DNA of 64,000 bases. Source: Mayamaea pseudoterrestris. Its lineage: Eukaryota > Bacillariophyta > Bacillariophyceae > Sellaphorales > Sellaphoraceae. The notes beneath the pieces are model-generated. The model was not told where the DNA came from, did no database searches, and saw only the letters and a list, made by a program, of their open reading frames with translations. Both the position numbers and the translations under genes were made by a program. Location: assembly GCA_027923505.1 (NCBI GenBank), contig BROI01000021.1, positions 310,001 to 374,000 on the forward strand. Direction: 5' to 3'. Below, piece by piece: positions 10,882-19,086 of the stretch (within the stretch, counting starts at the first letter, position 1; every line of letters starts with the position of its first letter).

Positions 10882-12174
10882 ATGTGGTTGTCACTTCTAT
10901 ACCTTGCCGTCTGGACAAGACAAAGCCAATCGTTTATACATCCTCTACGACGGAACATTGTCATCTCGCGTCCAACCAGGCAATGGGAGCTGCATGCCAA
11001 GAAATCGAGCAAAAATGTCAAGTCGAAAAAGGCTACAACAACTACTGCAAGTCGTGGAGGAGGATTTGGTCTTTTGAATCGAAAGTCGGCAGCTGCCCCT
11101 TTGATGGATGACGACTACTCTGTCTTTCCGGCGCTTGAACCGAACGTGATGCGAACCTTGGTTCCGGCCGTACAGCCAGAACAGGCTGGTGAGCTGCCAA
11201 ATGATGTTTATCAGCGACTGAAACAAATATATGGATTTGGAAACTTCAACTATCCATCGTCGGCTGCTGACGAGACCGCTACCGTTGCAGACGCATTGTC
11301 AATAGTCGATGGTGCATCGTCGTCAGCAATTAACCCTCTTGACATCAATGGCGTTGACACAAATGATGTGTTGAAGTCCGTCTTGGCTTCGGACAAGGGG
11401 CCAGCTAGCCTTTTCGGTGCACCATCGTCATCTGTGGGTATCAAGGATCTGTCATTGTCTCTAAATCTGCTACCCGCTTTTCAAAACCTGAGTGTTTTGC
11501 ATACTGATCCACTCGTCATTCGCATTCACGACTTTTTTACTCACGAGGAATGCGATCGGTACGTGACCATGGTGCAAACCAAGAATGTTCTCGAGAGTCG
11601 GTCACCGACCGTGGGAAAGGATCGCTACTCCAAGTCGCAGCGAACAAGCACAACCTGGTACAATGAGTATGAAAACGTTCCGGAGCTAATGGCCAAGGCA
11701 TGTCGACTGCTTGGCTTGTCGAATATTCATCATTGGGAGGAGCCGCAAACGGTTCGCTATCAAAGCACACAAAAGTTTACCTGGCACTTGGATGCACTTG
11801 GGCCTGCCGAGAATCAAGCAGCCCTGGGTGGCCAGCGGACAGCAACACTACTCGTGTACCTATCCGAGCTGCAAGAGAATGAAGGAGGTGCTACCGTGTT
11901 TCGTGACTTGGGCAAGGACGGTAGCATTCTAAAGGTGCGACCAGTAAAGGGATCTGCACTCTTGTTCTTTCCTGCTGCCGGAGGCATTCCCGATACTCCC
12001 TACGACATTCGCACCTTGCACGCCGGAGAAGCTGTTGTAGATACTGCCGTGAATGACAAGTGGATTTCGCAGCTTTGGCTACGAAACGGCGTCTACAAGC
12101 CGTCGCTCGGCAATCACGCTAGCGCGGCCGAGTCCATTGCTGACTACTGCTCGAGTGTCAACAATAATGCTTAA
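10882..12174 (+). CDS. Prolyl 4-hydroxylase-like 2OG-Fe(II) dioxygenase, probably plastid targeted
   Basis: Single exon, 430 residues. The N-terminus MWLSLLYLAVWTRQSQSFIH resembles a bipartite plastid presequence: hydrophobic signal, then Phe at the likely cleavage site and a basic Ser/Thr-rich stretch to about residue 70. A Ser/Asp-rich linker runs to about 200. The catalytic P4H domain covers about 205-405, with iron ligands H302-x-D304 (WHLD) and H380 (LHAGEAV) and 2-oxoglutarate-binding K393 (NDKWISQLWL). The internal RTATLLVYLSEL, EGGATVF and GSALLFFP strands are all typical. It should hydroxylate a proline in a peptide, but a plastid substrate is not established. It differs strongly from the secreted P4H 1.4 kb upstream, so the two are not recent duplicates. 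Confidence 0.85.
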   Translation: MWLSLLYLAVWTRQSQSFIHPLRRNIVISRPTRQWELHAKKSSKNVKSKKATTTTASRGGGFGLLNRKSAAAPLMDDDYSVFPALEPNVMRTLVPAVQPEQAGELPNDVYQRLKQIYGFGNFNYPSSAADETATVADALSIVDGASSSAINPLDINGVDTNDVLKSVLASDKGPASLFGAPSSSVGIKDLSLSLNLLPAFQNLSVLHTDPLVIRIHDFFTHEECDRYVTMVQTKNVLESRSPTVGKDRYSKSQRTSTTWYNEYENVPELMAKACRLLGLSNIHHWEEPQTVRYQSTQKFTWHLDALGPAENQAALGGQRTATLLVYLSELQENEGGATVFRDLGKDGSILKVRPVKGSALLFFPAAGGIPDTPYDIRTLHAGEAVVDTAVNDKWISQLWLRNGVYKPSLGNHASAAESIADYCSSVNNNA

Positions 12175-12573
12175 ACTTTTTGCTTATTTCCAATTTCTGT
12201 ACTTGTGTGGGGCTGCTTCGTTGACTATGTATAAACATATGAATGCTGACATACATTTGTAACTGCAGCCATCGCCAAATCACGATTCGAAAGTAACCGT
12301 CATGTTTCACATCGTACCGGTTTTGAAAATGACACCAGATGGCGAGTTCGAAGAAGCTCGCGCGTGGAGCCACGTGTTTTTGCGTAGAAACCGTACCAGC
12401 CTCTACGTAAACGGCTCCGGAGGAGCATTCTCGTCGAGCGAGAGGCGGAGACGTGTCCCAGCCAGCAAAGCGACATTAGTAATCACAACCAAGGTGTCGT
12501 TGTACACGAAACGAGGCAACAAGTTGCTGACTATACTTGACGTTAAAGAAAGCTTGTCATATACTGTTATAAC
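12175..12573. other. Promoter region of the HSF gene
   Basis: A 399-bp region with a CACGTG E-box/G-box palindrome at 12371-12376. A TTCGAAGAAGC stretch at 12347-12357 looks like a heat shock element but has the wrong spacing. No gene is supported. Confidence 0.45.
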
Positions 12574-14051
12574 ATGGCGTCTATCGATGTCGATGTACCA
12601 ATCTTTTTGCGGAGTAAGTCGCTCGTGTCTTGCGGTGAATCTCTCCGCGGAGGATATTGAGATAATGAGTTGAATATGCTGAGTGGACAATACCATTCAC
12701 GCATGTTCGCCCCAGCTGATTCTTTGTCTCTTTTCTTGTCATGTTGCAGAGCTGTACGCAATGGTGAATGAAGTGGATGATACCATTTGTGAATGGCACT
12801 CGGATGGCAGGTCCTTCGTCATTAAGGACCAAAAGGCTTTTGAGAAGTCAGTCATTCCACAATTCTTCAAGCATAGCAAGATTGCTAGCTTTGTACGGGT
12901 AAGTTATACATGGGAGGAGTCGTTCGCGGAGCCTTTCGGTTGCGACCAGGAATGAACGTCTTGCGCACGGATGACTCACTCACGCGATGCGCGCTCTTTG
13001 TTATTAGCAACTCAATTTTTATTCCTTTCGCAAAGTGCCGCATAATGAGAGTTTGCGGATTGATCCCGAGGTGGAGAAGAAGACCAAGGATTGGTGGCGA
13101 TTCCGTCATGACCAGTTTCAGCGCCACCATCCGGAGCTCTTGCGTCACATTAAGCGCACTCCCAATCCGAGCAACAAGGTGACGACTTCCTCCTCCTCGC
13201 AATTGGCTCGTAGTCCTTCGCCGGTGGCATCGCATACGAAAGCGGCTCCGGAAGTCACTTCTGAAGTGATTCAGCTCAAAAAGAAGATTGCGGAAATGAC
13301 CAAGAATATCGATGAGCTGACCACGCTGGTTCAAAAGGTGTCGCTCAAGCAGGAGGAGAATGACAAGGTCGGCAACAAACGACTAAAACCTGGGGTCGAT
13401 GATCCAAAAGGCAAGGAAGATACTGTCCGACCTGATGCAATGATGTCCAATGCGGACGTTGATGAAGTGGTGGGATTGGAGCCTGTCGAGTCTATGATGA
13501 TGGGTGTCGCTCCCGATTTTGCCTTTTCAATTCCGGACCCAGTCGCCCTGGCCAGTACATCTCCAGTGTCGTCGATAGAGACGGACAACGAGTTTGTTGA
13601 TAGTCTCTTTGACGTGTTTGCGCAGGATCCTGACGTGGAGTTGCTTGACGAGGTGGTTGCCACTAAGGGCAATGGCAGCTATGCAAATCATCCCGACCCC
13701 GAGTTGATGCGTCGACTTGGCGATGCGCTCATGCTCTTGCCCAAGGAAATTCAAGAAATGATTGTCGACCGCCTCATCGCTGCCATTATGAACACGGACA
13801 TTGCGACGAACAAGAAGGCAGTTGCTGCCGTGGAGGAGGAAGTTCACAAGTTTGAAGAGGTGGTGCCTGTCACTGAAGATTACGAGGAAGAAAATGAGCA
13901 GCAGTTCGACGCGAGCGACCGACGACGCGAAAACTCCTTGCCGCTTGCTGCGGCGACATTGGCGGCTTTGCTGCACCATTACAGCACGGAGTTCGCGGCT
14001 AAGTCTCACCAGAAGCACACGCGCATTCCGGTCATCCCTGTGCACGGATAA
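12574..14051 (+). CDS. Heat shock transcription factor (HSF-type DNA-binding protein)
   Basis: Exons 12574-12613, 12750-12898 and 13008-14051 (introns of 136 and 109 bp) give 410 residues. The HSF domain starts almost at the N-terminus (VPIFLRKLYAMV, ICEWHSDGRSFVI, VIPQFFKHSKIASFVR, QLNFYSFRKV) and includes the recognition helix SFVRQLN. The usual Gly after QLN-x-Y is Ser here. Both introns interrupt the DNA-binding domain. A short heptad region (EVIQLKKKIAEMTKNIDELT) could act as HR-A for trimerisation, with a basic segment after it. The C-terminal half is acidic with hydrophobic patches, as in activation domains. Expanded HSF families are characteristic of diatoms, and most members there are not proven heat regulators. 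It is nuclear and binds nGAAn repeats by family knowledge. Confidence 0.9.
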
Positions 14052-14302
14052 GCAAGCTCCGTTCCATACATTAGTGTCGAGCATTACATCTTCATTGGCG
14101 CGAAGTTGGTGAATATCGCTGGACACGACTCGGGCTTGTCATTATGATACATATATACACGCAAACGGCCACTCGGTCTCAGCACTATAATATACAACGG
14201 CAATCAAGACTATGATAGTCGAGTGATGAGATGGATCTACGATTAATTAAAAAACAATTTATTTACAATGTATATTTTGTACATGCTTGGAATTATTTTA
14301 AG

Positions 14303-16525
14303 CTAGCGACGGCGAGTCGTTCCTCCGGCTCGCGCTGGACCGGCAAACAGAGCATCGGCACGACGGCTTTGTTCCTCAAGCTCTTCCAACTGCGTAGCCG
14401 CATGGATTTCAGCTTCTGAAACTCTCGTCGTGTGAACGCGTAACTGCAAACGTGCTCGTGGCGGAGAAGGTACACTGTTCTTGCGAAAAGCTTTATAGTT
14501 TGGGCCAGAATGGACGCTCCGGGCAGTCGGCTGTCCTTGCGCTGGTGCGATGAGCCCGGCCATGCGTATAGTCGGCGCAACATCAAGCAGCTCCTCCAAA
14601 TCAGCTCCGGTGGCTTCGCAAATTTCAGCCTTGTCTCGAATAAACGCCTTGCGTTTCTTTCCCTTGGGCGCCGCAGCGAGCCAACCATCTGTCGCAGCGT
14701 TTGAGTTGAGTTCCTGTCGTTTCAAGGGACGTTCTTCATCAGAACGACGAGCAGCGGACTGCCATTCATCCGCGGCGGCTCCGTCGTCCTTACTGCTCTC
14801 GAGAAACGTCGCATTAGACACTGGTGGCGTCTTTTCTGAGCTAGCTGACTCCTCTTTCTTTGTCTTCGCTGGCTCTGGCATATCAGTATTAAACGTGTCG
14901 GCATTCGCCATGGAACCAGATTGGGGCGAGTTCGTTTCGGTGTCCATGGCGTCCAAATCTTTCGGAACATCATTCCGATACTTGGCCTTGCGAGCGGAAG
15001 GGTTTGCTGCAGGCGATGCGCTTTTCTTCGCCTTCTGTGTAGCTTCAACACTTGTCCGTGGTGATTCAACATCATCCTCCATCGCAACATCTTGCTCAAC
15101 ATGCTGATCCGTGCGCTTTGCAGAGCTTTTACTGTGATGTTTATCCGTGTTAGGCCGTACTACCGTCTTATCTGCTACATAATCGGCAGGATCCATGCTA
15201 TGGAGCTTGCTACCATCCGGTTGCTTTGGATCATACGTCAAGTGCTTTGCCACATCCTTCATTGGCACGGCGAGAATGCCCAGTGTGTTGTGTAGTTCAA
15301 CGACAATTTTCTTCTTGCTCTTGCTATCAAACATGAAACACTTATCTTTACTTAAACTGCTGTTCACGGATAGCTGTTTCTCGAATTCGTGGACTTGTTC
15401 CGCAACTGTCTTGCCAAGCTTGTAGATTTGAATCACCTTGGATCCGGCGGCAGCGATCATTGCCTCCATGGGAGCGTCGCGCTGATCATACGATAAAAAG
15501 ATCCACGACTTCCAAGTCTCCTTTAAAGCTGAACTCGGAGACTGCTTCCAAAATGTGTTTCCATCGTCACTGGGTTCAATCTCGGGCGGCAAATCGTCAG
15601 TCGGGCTCGACCGATCCAATAGCGCTTGGAGGTAATCTGGATGGACAATTTTGCGCTGCAATAACCAGCTGGTGACTTGCTTTGGAGAGACGGAACGCGA
15701 TGGAGTCACATGATGCGTAATCATGGAATTAGGTATAGCGTCATCATGGTGCGCGGATATGTAATGAGCGTCAATTTGGTGCAATTGTGACATGAACTTG
15801 TAGTGCGCCTTGTCAGCCGAGCCCACGATGAATAGTATAGGCATGCGCTTCAAGACAATGGTTGATCCTCCCTTACCGACTTGAATAATGACGCGAGAAG
15901 GCATTGCATAATCACAATCTTTGTTGGGTCTAAGTAGCGAGAGATGCGTCAAAACTAGGCTCTCGTCTCGACCGACCGCACGCAGGGTAACTGCCGAAGG
16001 ATCTTTGACTAAAGCTTTCGTCGCGTTTGAAAGCGACGGCATGCCAGATTGACTTTGAAGCGCAGACATGGGCAACTCATCTTCGTCATCCGTTGCGTCG
16101 TCGTCTGAATCATTCTTTTCGCTATTTAAAGGAGCTGCATTGTGCGATGATGTATGCTCGTGAACGACAAAGCTTCCAAGCTTGCCCAAATTCGTATACA
16201 CGGCGCAACATTTATCCAAACTCGCTTCGCAGGCTTCTATTTCCTTCTCTGTCGTTGCAAGTACGGGTGAATGCGGATTGTTTTCATCAATAAGTTTGTC
16301 GTTTGTTGTCTTGATTGTGAGCAGCGCGTGCTCGCGGCTAACAGCCTTGTCGGCGATTGCAACAGTGGTTGCTTTGCGCCCAATCGACAGCAAGAGACCG
16401 GGCTTTTCAAAGTTCGTTGCTAAACACACATGGACCGTCTGCGAGGAGACAGACTCCTGATTAGGGTAGACGTCGATTTGGAGGAGCATTTGGTAGTTGT
16501 GAATGCACAACCAGCAAAGATGCAA
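14303..16525 (-). CDS. NBS1: Nibrin/NBS1-like subunit of the MRN DNA double-strand-break complex
   Basis: Single exon, 740 residues from 16525, or 728 from ATG 16489 (MLLQIDVYPNQ), the more natural start before the FHA domain. The FHA core is seen in SIGRKATTVAIADKAVSREHALL and YTNLGKLGSFVV. Two BRCT-like segments follow at about 225-450, including TWKSWIFLSYDQRDAPMEAM. The middle is acidic, SQ/TP-rich and disordered. Near the C-terminus NYKAFRK (676-682) matches the Mre11-binding NFKxFxK motif. A Glu-rich stretch ending RADALFAGP and a basic tail resembles the ATM/Tel1-binding C-terminus. FHA-BRCT-Mre11 motif order is diagnostic of Nbs1, which recruits Mre11-Rad50 to breaks and activates ATM. 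Sequence identity is low, as usual for this family. Confidence 0.82.
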   Translation of the reverse strand: MHLCWLCIHNYQMLLQIDVYPNQESVSSQTVHVCLATNFEKPGLLLSIGRKATTVAIADKAVSREHALLTIKTTNDKLIDENNPHSPVLATTEKEIEACEASLDKCCAVYTNLGKLGSFVVHEHTSSHNAAPLNSEKNDSDDDATDDEDELPMSALQSQSGMPSLSNATKALVKDPSAVTLRAVGRDESLVLTHLSLLRPNKDCDYAMPSRVIIQVGKGGSTIVLKRMPILFIVGSADKAHYKFMSQLHQIDAHYISAHHDDAIPNSMITHHVTPSRSVSPKQVTSWLLQRKIVHPDYLQALLDRSSPTDDLPPEIEPSDDGNTFWKQSPSSALKETWKSWIFLSYDQRDAPMEAMIAAAGSKVIQIYKLGKTVAEQVHEFEKQLSVNSSLSKDKCFMFDSKSKKKIVVELHNTLGILAVPMKDVAKHLTYDPKQPDGSKLHSMDPADYVADKTVVRPNTDKHHSKSSAKRTDQHVEQDVAMEDDVESPRTSVEATQKAKKSASPAANPSARKAKYRNDVPKDLDAMDTETNSPQSGSMANADTFNTDMPEPAKTKKEESASSEKTPPVSNATFLESSKDDGAAADEWQSAARRSDEERPLKRQELNSNAATDGWLAAAPKGKKRKAFIRDKAEICEATGADLEELLDVAPTIRMAGLIAPAQGQPTARSVHSGPNYKAFRKNSVPSPPRARLQLRVHTTRVSEAEIHAATQLEELEEQSRRADALFAGPARAGGTTRRR

Positions 16526-16568
16526 TGATTAGTCGTACCGGCACTTCATTGGTACCGCTACGACGCTT

Positions 16569-17399
16569 GTGACATCCAAACCACGCATGTATTCCACGTC
16601 AACACGATTCGATGCTTCGAACATCGAAGACCAAGAGGTGTTCTTCATCCACCCTCTTCGTCATGCTTCACAAAAACGAATGTATCAACAAATCGGCCCT
16701 CCGCCTGACATAAGCAGAAACAAACCACTGTACTGGGCACTTGTTGTAGTCTTGTTGTCAGGAAGCTTTCGCATCATAACCATGGGTGCCGCATCATCTC
16801 TCCCGCCTCTCAAGCCAGTGACAAACTGTGATACGGCTCGCTTCATGGGACACTGGTTCGTTATTGGAGTCAAGCCGACATTTCTGGAAACGACCTGCTC
16901 AAACTCGGTTGAGAAGTACACCTGGGTTCGCCAGGAAGAGTCCAAGCGTGGCGGTGGCTTTGGTCCTTGGTCGAACGACATTGACATTGATTTCACCTAC
17001 AACAAGGATGCGCCCATTACTTCCGCCGTGGGGAGTGTGCCACAGAAGGGGTGGATTCAAGGCGACAACAAGGCCAATTCGGGTGCATGGAAGGTCAGCC
17101 CTTTTTGGCCAATCAAGGCTCCGTATCTCATTCTCGAAGTCGATGAGGCTAACTACGATTACACCCTCATTGGTTATCCTTCGAGAGACTACCTTTGGAT
17201 CATGTCGCGGAAGCCGCAAATGGATGAGAGTGTTTACAAAATGTTGACAGAAAGAGCCGTGGAGAAGCATCAGTACAGTCTGGAGGGTCTGCGAAGGGTT
17301 CCGCAAGTTTGGACTGCCGAGGAGAGGACCAAGCGGGGCTTGACGGAGAAGGAGATTCCAGATTCGCTGTTGGTGAAGGAGCCACCCACTACCAAGTAA
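16569..17399 (+). CDS. ApoD/Blc/temperature-induced-type lipocalin with two plausible starts
   Basis: Single exon, 276 residues from 16569. The lipocalin barrel begins around residue 85 with the GxW motif in FMGHWFVIGVKPTFLE. It continues through FGPWSNDIDIDFTYN, the YTLIGYPSRDYLWIMSRKPQ strand typical of bacterial Blc and plant temperature-induced lipocalin, and a C-terminal helix (ESVYKMLTERAVE). Such proteins bind small hydrophobic ligands and protect membranes in stress. The long form has a hydrophobic segment (PLYWALVVVLLSGSF) that could anchor it. An in-frame ATG at 16782 sits in perfect Kozak context (accATGG) and starts a 205-residue form with MGAASS, an N-myristoylation consensus. 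Which form is made is unresolved. It is convergent with the GFA gene, 92 bp apart. Confidence 0.85.
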   Translation: MTSKPRMYSTSTRFDASNIEDQEVFFIHPLRHASQKRMYQQIGPPPDISRNKPLYWALVVVLLSGSFRIITMGAASSLPPLKPVTNCDTARFMGHWFVIGVKPTFLETTCSNSVEKYTWVRQEESKRGGGFGPWSNDIDIDFTYNKDAPITSAVGSVPQKGWIQGDNKANSGAWKVSPFWPIKAPYLILEVDEANYDYTLIGYPSRDYLWIMSRKPQMDESVYKMLTERAVEKHQYSLEGLRRVPQVWTAEERTKRGLTEKEIPDSLLVKEPPTTK

Positions 17400-17491
17400 A
17401 TGCATACAATAGTTCTTTAGTTCCTATTTGTTATTGAAACTACTATCAAAAAAGGTGTATACAACTAGAGCAGAACGTGCGACTTGGCAAT

Positions 17492-18736
17492 TTAACACGC
17501 TTCTTGCACACGCTCCAACCCATCGCTTGGCAGTTGATACCAAGGCTGCTTGTATCTGCAGCAAATATGTAGCACGCGATCATAGTTGCATTGCTCACGA
17601 AGCAGCTCCCGGTTGCGTCGGTCGCTTGGCTCGGACGCATCGTCGTGAAGCGATGCCGCCACTGGCCACACAACGTCTGGCTGTTCGTCGTATACAATGG
17701 TCATGACAGAGCGGCACGTTTGGCAAATGTGTCTTTGCCCATGAGAGGTTGTTCGAATTAGTGGCGGCTCCAGCGAAAATGATTCCGATGTATCGCGGTC
17801 ATTTATTCCACTGCGAATCCACTCGAAATTTTCCTCCTCCACTGGAATCCATGTCATGAACGGTCCGCCAGAAAGTTGTCGACATAGTTTGCAGTAGCAA
17901 TGCTGGAGTTCCGTTGAGAATGGCGCTGCCATTTGCGCGGCATCCTCGTCGAGTCGAATGCGATACGAGTGTCGTTGGCAAGCGCACGATCCAGTCAAGT
18001 ATCGGGGTCCGTTAGTAGATTGAATTGCTGCAGATATATCTCCTCCTTTTCCAGGTCGCGCATCGAGCCATGGGGCTTTGTAATTTTCCTGATACTGAAG
18101 ACGAGAAGTTCGCCAAGCTAGAGCCAATTCCTTTGGAATGCTTTCGTCCTGCACGCAGCCAAGATTGACAAGCACATCACCGGGAGGCGAGTTTAAAGGT
18201 TGATCGGATGTCGATAAGGTTTCTTGGTTTTCTTGAGGTCTTAAACGCGTAAACAGTTTGCTGCTGCAGCGCCGACATGAGATTCGTTCCGATGGGCCAA
18301 ACTGGCGGCACGAGTCGGAATACGAAACGATATCATCGGTAGTGCGGCTACTCTGGTCGTTCACTTTGATGCAAGACTGATCCATTTTAAGGTAGGATAC
18401 AAAGGCACTATCGTGATATTTCCGACAGTCTGGACAGTGACAATCAAGGCATTGAGAGGAATGTGACGCCGACTCGATTTGTGATGCGGCCGAAGACGAC
18501 CGATACTGTATCGAGAGTGACACTTTGCCGCATGCACATGCGGATCTTAAATTAATATCGTTTGAGGCTATCGACATTGTGGCAGCTGAAGGCAGTAACA
18601 GTAGTAGAGAAACATCGAGAGCCATGCGTCGAAATGCAGACGGAATCCTCATGGTGGGCTTTGTGTTCGTGCACCATGTGCCACATGACGAGGCAGTGTG
18701 ACGGCATGGACATTCGGTGACGTATGATTTATCCAA
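17492..18736 (-). CDS. Two-domain GFA/CENP-V family zinc protein with signal peptide
   Basis: Single exon, 414 residues from 18736. ATG 18652 (MRIPSAFRRMALDVSLLLLL) gives a better signal peptide and a 386-residue protein. Two copies of the glutathione-dependent formaldehyde-activating (GFA)/CENP-V fold are seen. The first has ACACGKVSLSIQY and CLDCHCPDCRKYHDSAF, later SCRRCSSKLF. The second has GSCACQRHSYRI and HCYCKLCRQLSGGPFMTWIP, later CQTCRSV. Each copy keeps the CxC, CxxC and C-x-x-C zinc ligands. The family includes bacterial Gfa, which speeds S-hydroxymethylglutathione formation, but most members have unknown substrates. The signal peptide suggests secretory or plastid location. Tandem GFA domains in one chain occur in algae and fungi. 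Confidence 0.78.
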   Translation of the reverse strand: MDKSYVTECPCRHTASSCGTWCTNTKPTMRIPSAFRRMALDVSLLLLLPSAATMSIASNDINLRSACACGKVSLSIQYRSSSAASQIESASHSSQCLDCHCPDCRKYHDSAFVSYLKMDQSCIKVNDQSSRTTDDIVSYSDSCRQFGPSERISCRRCSSKLFTRLRPQENQETLSTSDQPLNSPPGDVLVNLGCVQDESIPKELALAWRTSRLQYQENYKAPWLDARPGKGGDISAAIQSTNGPRYLTGSCACQRHSYRIRLDEDAAQMAAPFSTELQHCYCKLCRQLSGGPFMTWIPVEEENFEWIRSGINDRDTSESFSLEPPLIRTTSHGQRHICQTCRSVMTIVYDEQPDVVWPVAASLHDDASEPSDRRNRELLREQCNYDRVLHICCRYKQPWYQLPSDGLERVQEAC

Positions 18737-19086
18737 TCATACCACTGTATTTTATTGGGCCTTTTTTCAAAGTTTTTGGACTACTCTCTAAGACACACTA
18801 ACCCATAACTTTTGTTCGGCCCACAGTGCCAAGAACTTTGAAATATTTCAAAGTTTTTGGCAGTACTGTTAGGTCTATAGTCATGACATTCAGTCCCGTA
18901 TGTTGGTAAATTAAGTACCGGAGCGATTCCAAAGAAACGGCTGGCAGCGGCTCTCTTCGATCACAATGGGCTTTCGCTGCAACCAATAAAGTGCCAACTG
19001 CAGCTCATTCTTTACTCTAGTCTCCCTATCATAGTTAGCATTGAGCTTAGCAATCTACTAAGCAACCAAAGAGCTCATCAGTCCTC
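18737..19086. other. Intergenic region with foldback repeats
   Basis: This 350-bp divergent region separates the GFA and MINDY-like genes. It is AT-richer than its surroundings. It carries three copies of a 15-bp TTTCAAAGTTTTTGG-type sequence, two of which form a 36-bp palindrome. No coding frame is supported. Confidence 0.55.
18827..18862. repeat. 36-bp near-perfect palindrome with a nearby third arm
   Basis: Two 18-bp arms (18827-18844 and 18845-18862) are inverted copies with no spacer and one mismatched pair (18833/18856). A direct copy of the right arm lies at 18765-18779, so that copy and the left arm form an outer inverted repeat about 98 bp wide (to 18862). It may be a small foldback element, a MITE relic or a dyad binding site for a dimeric regulator. 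Confidence 0.7.

Noticed and set aside
12347-12357. Heat shock element upstream of the HSF gene (TTCGAAGAAGC).
   Set aside because: The nTTCn/nGAAn units are not at 5-bp spacing, so it does not meet the HSE rule.
13527-14126. A 199-codon minus-strand frame opposite the HSF gene.
   Set aside because: Antisense shadow of a confidently identified exon, with no family features.
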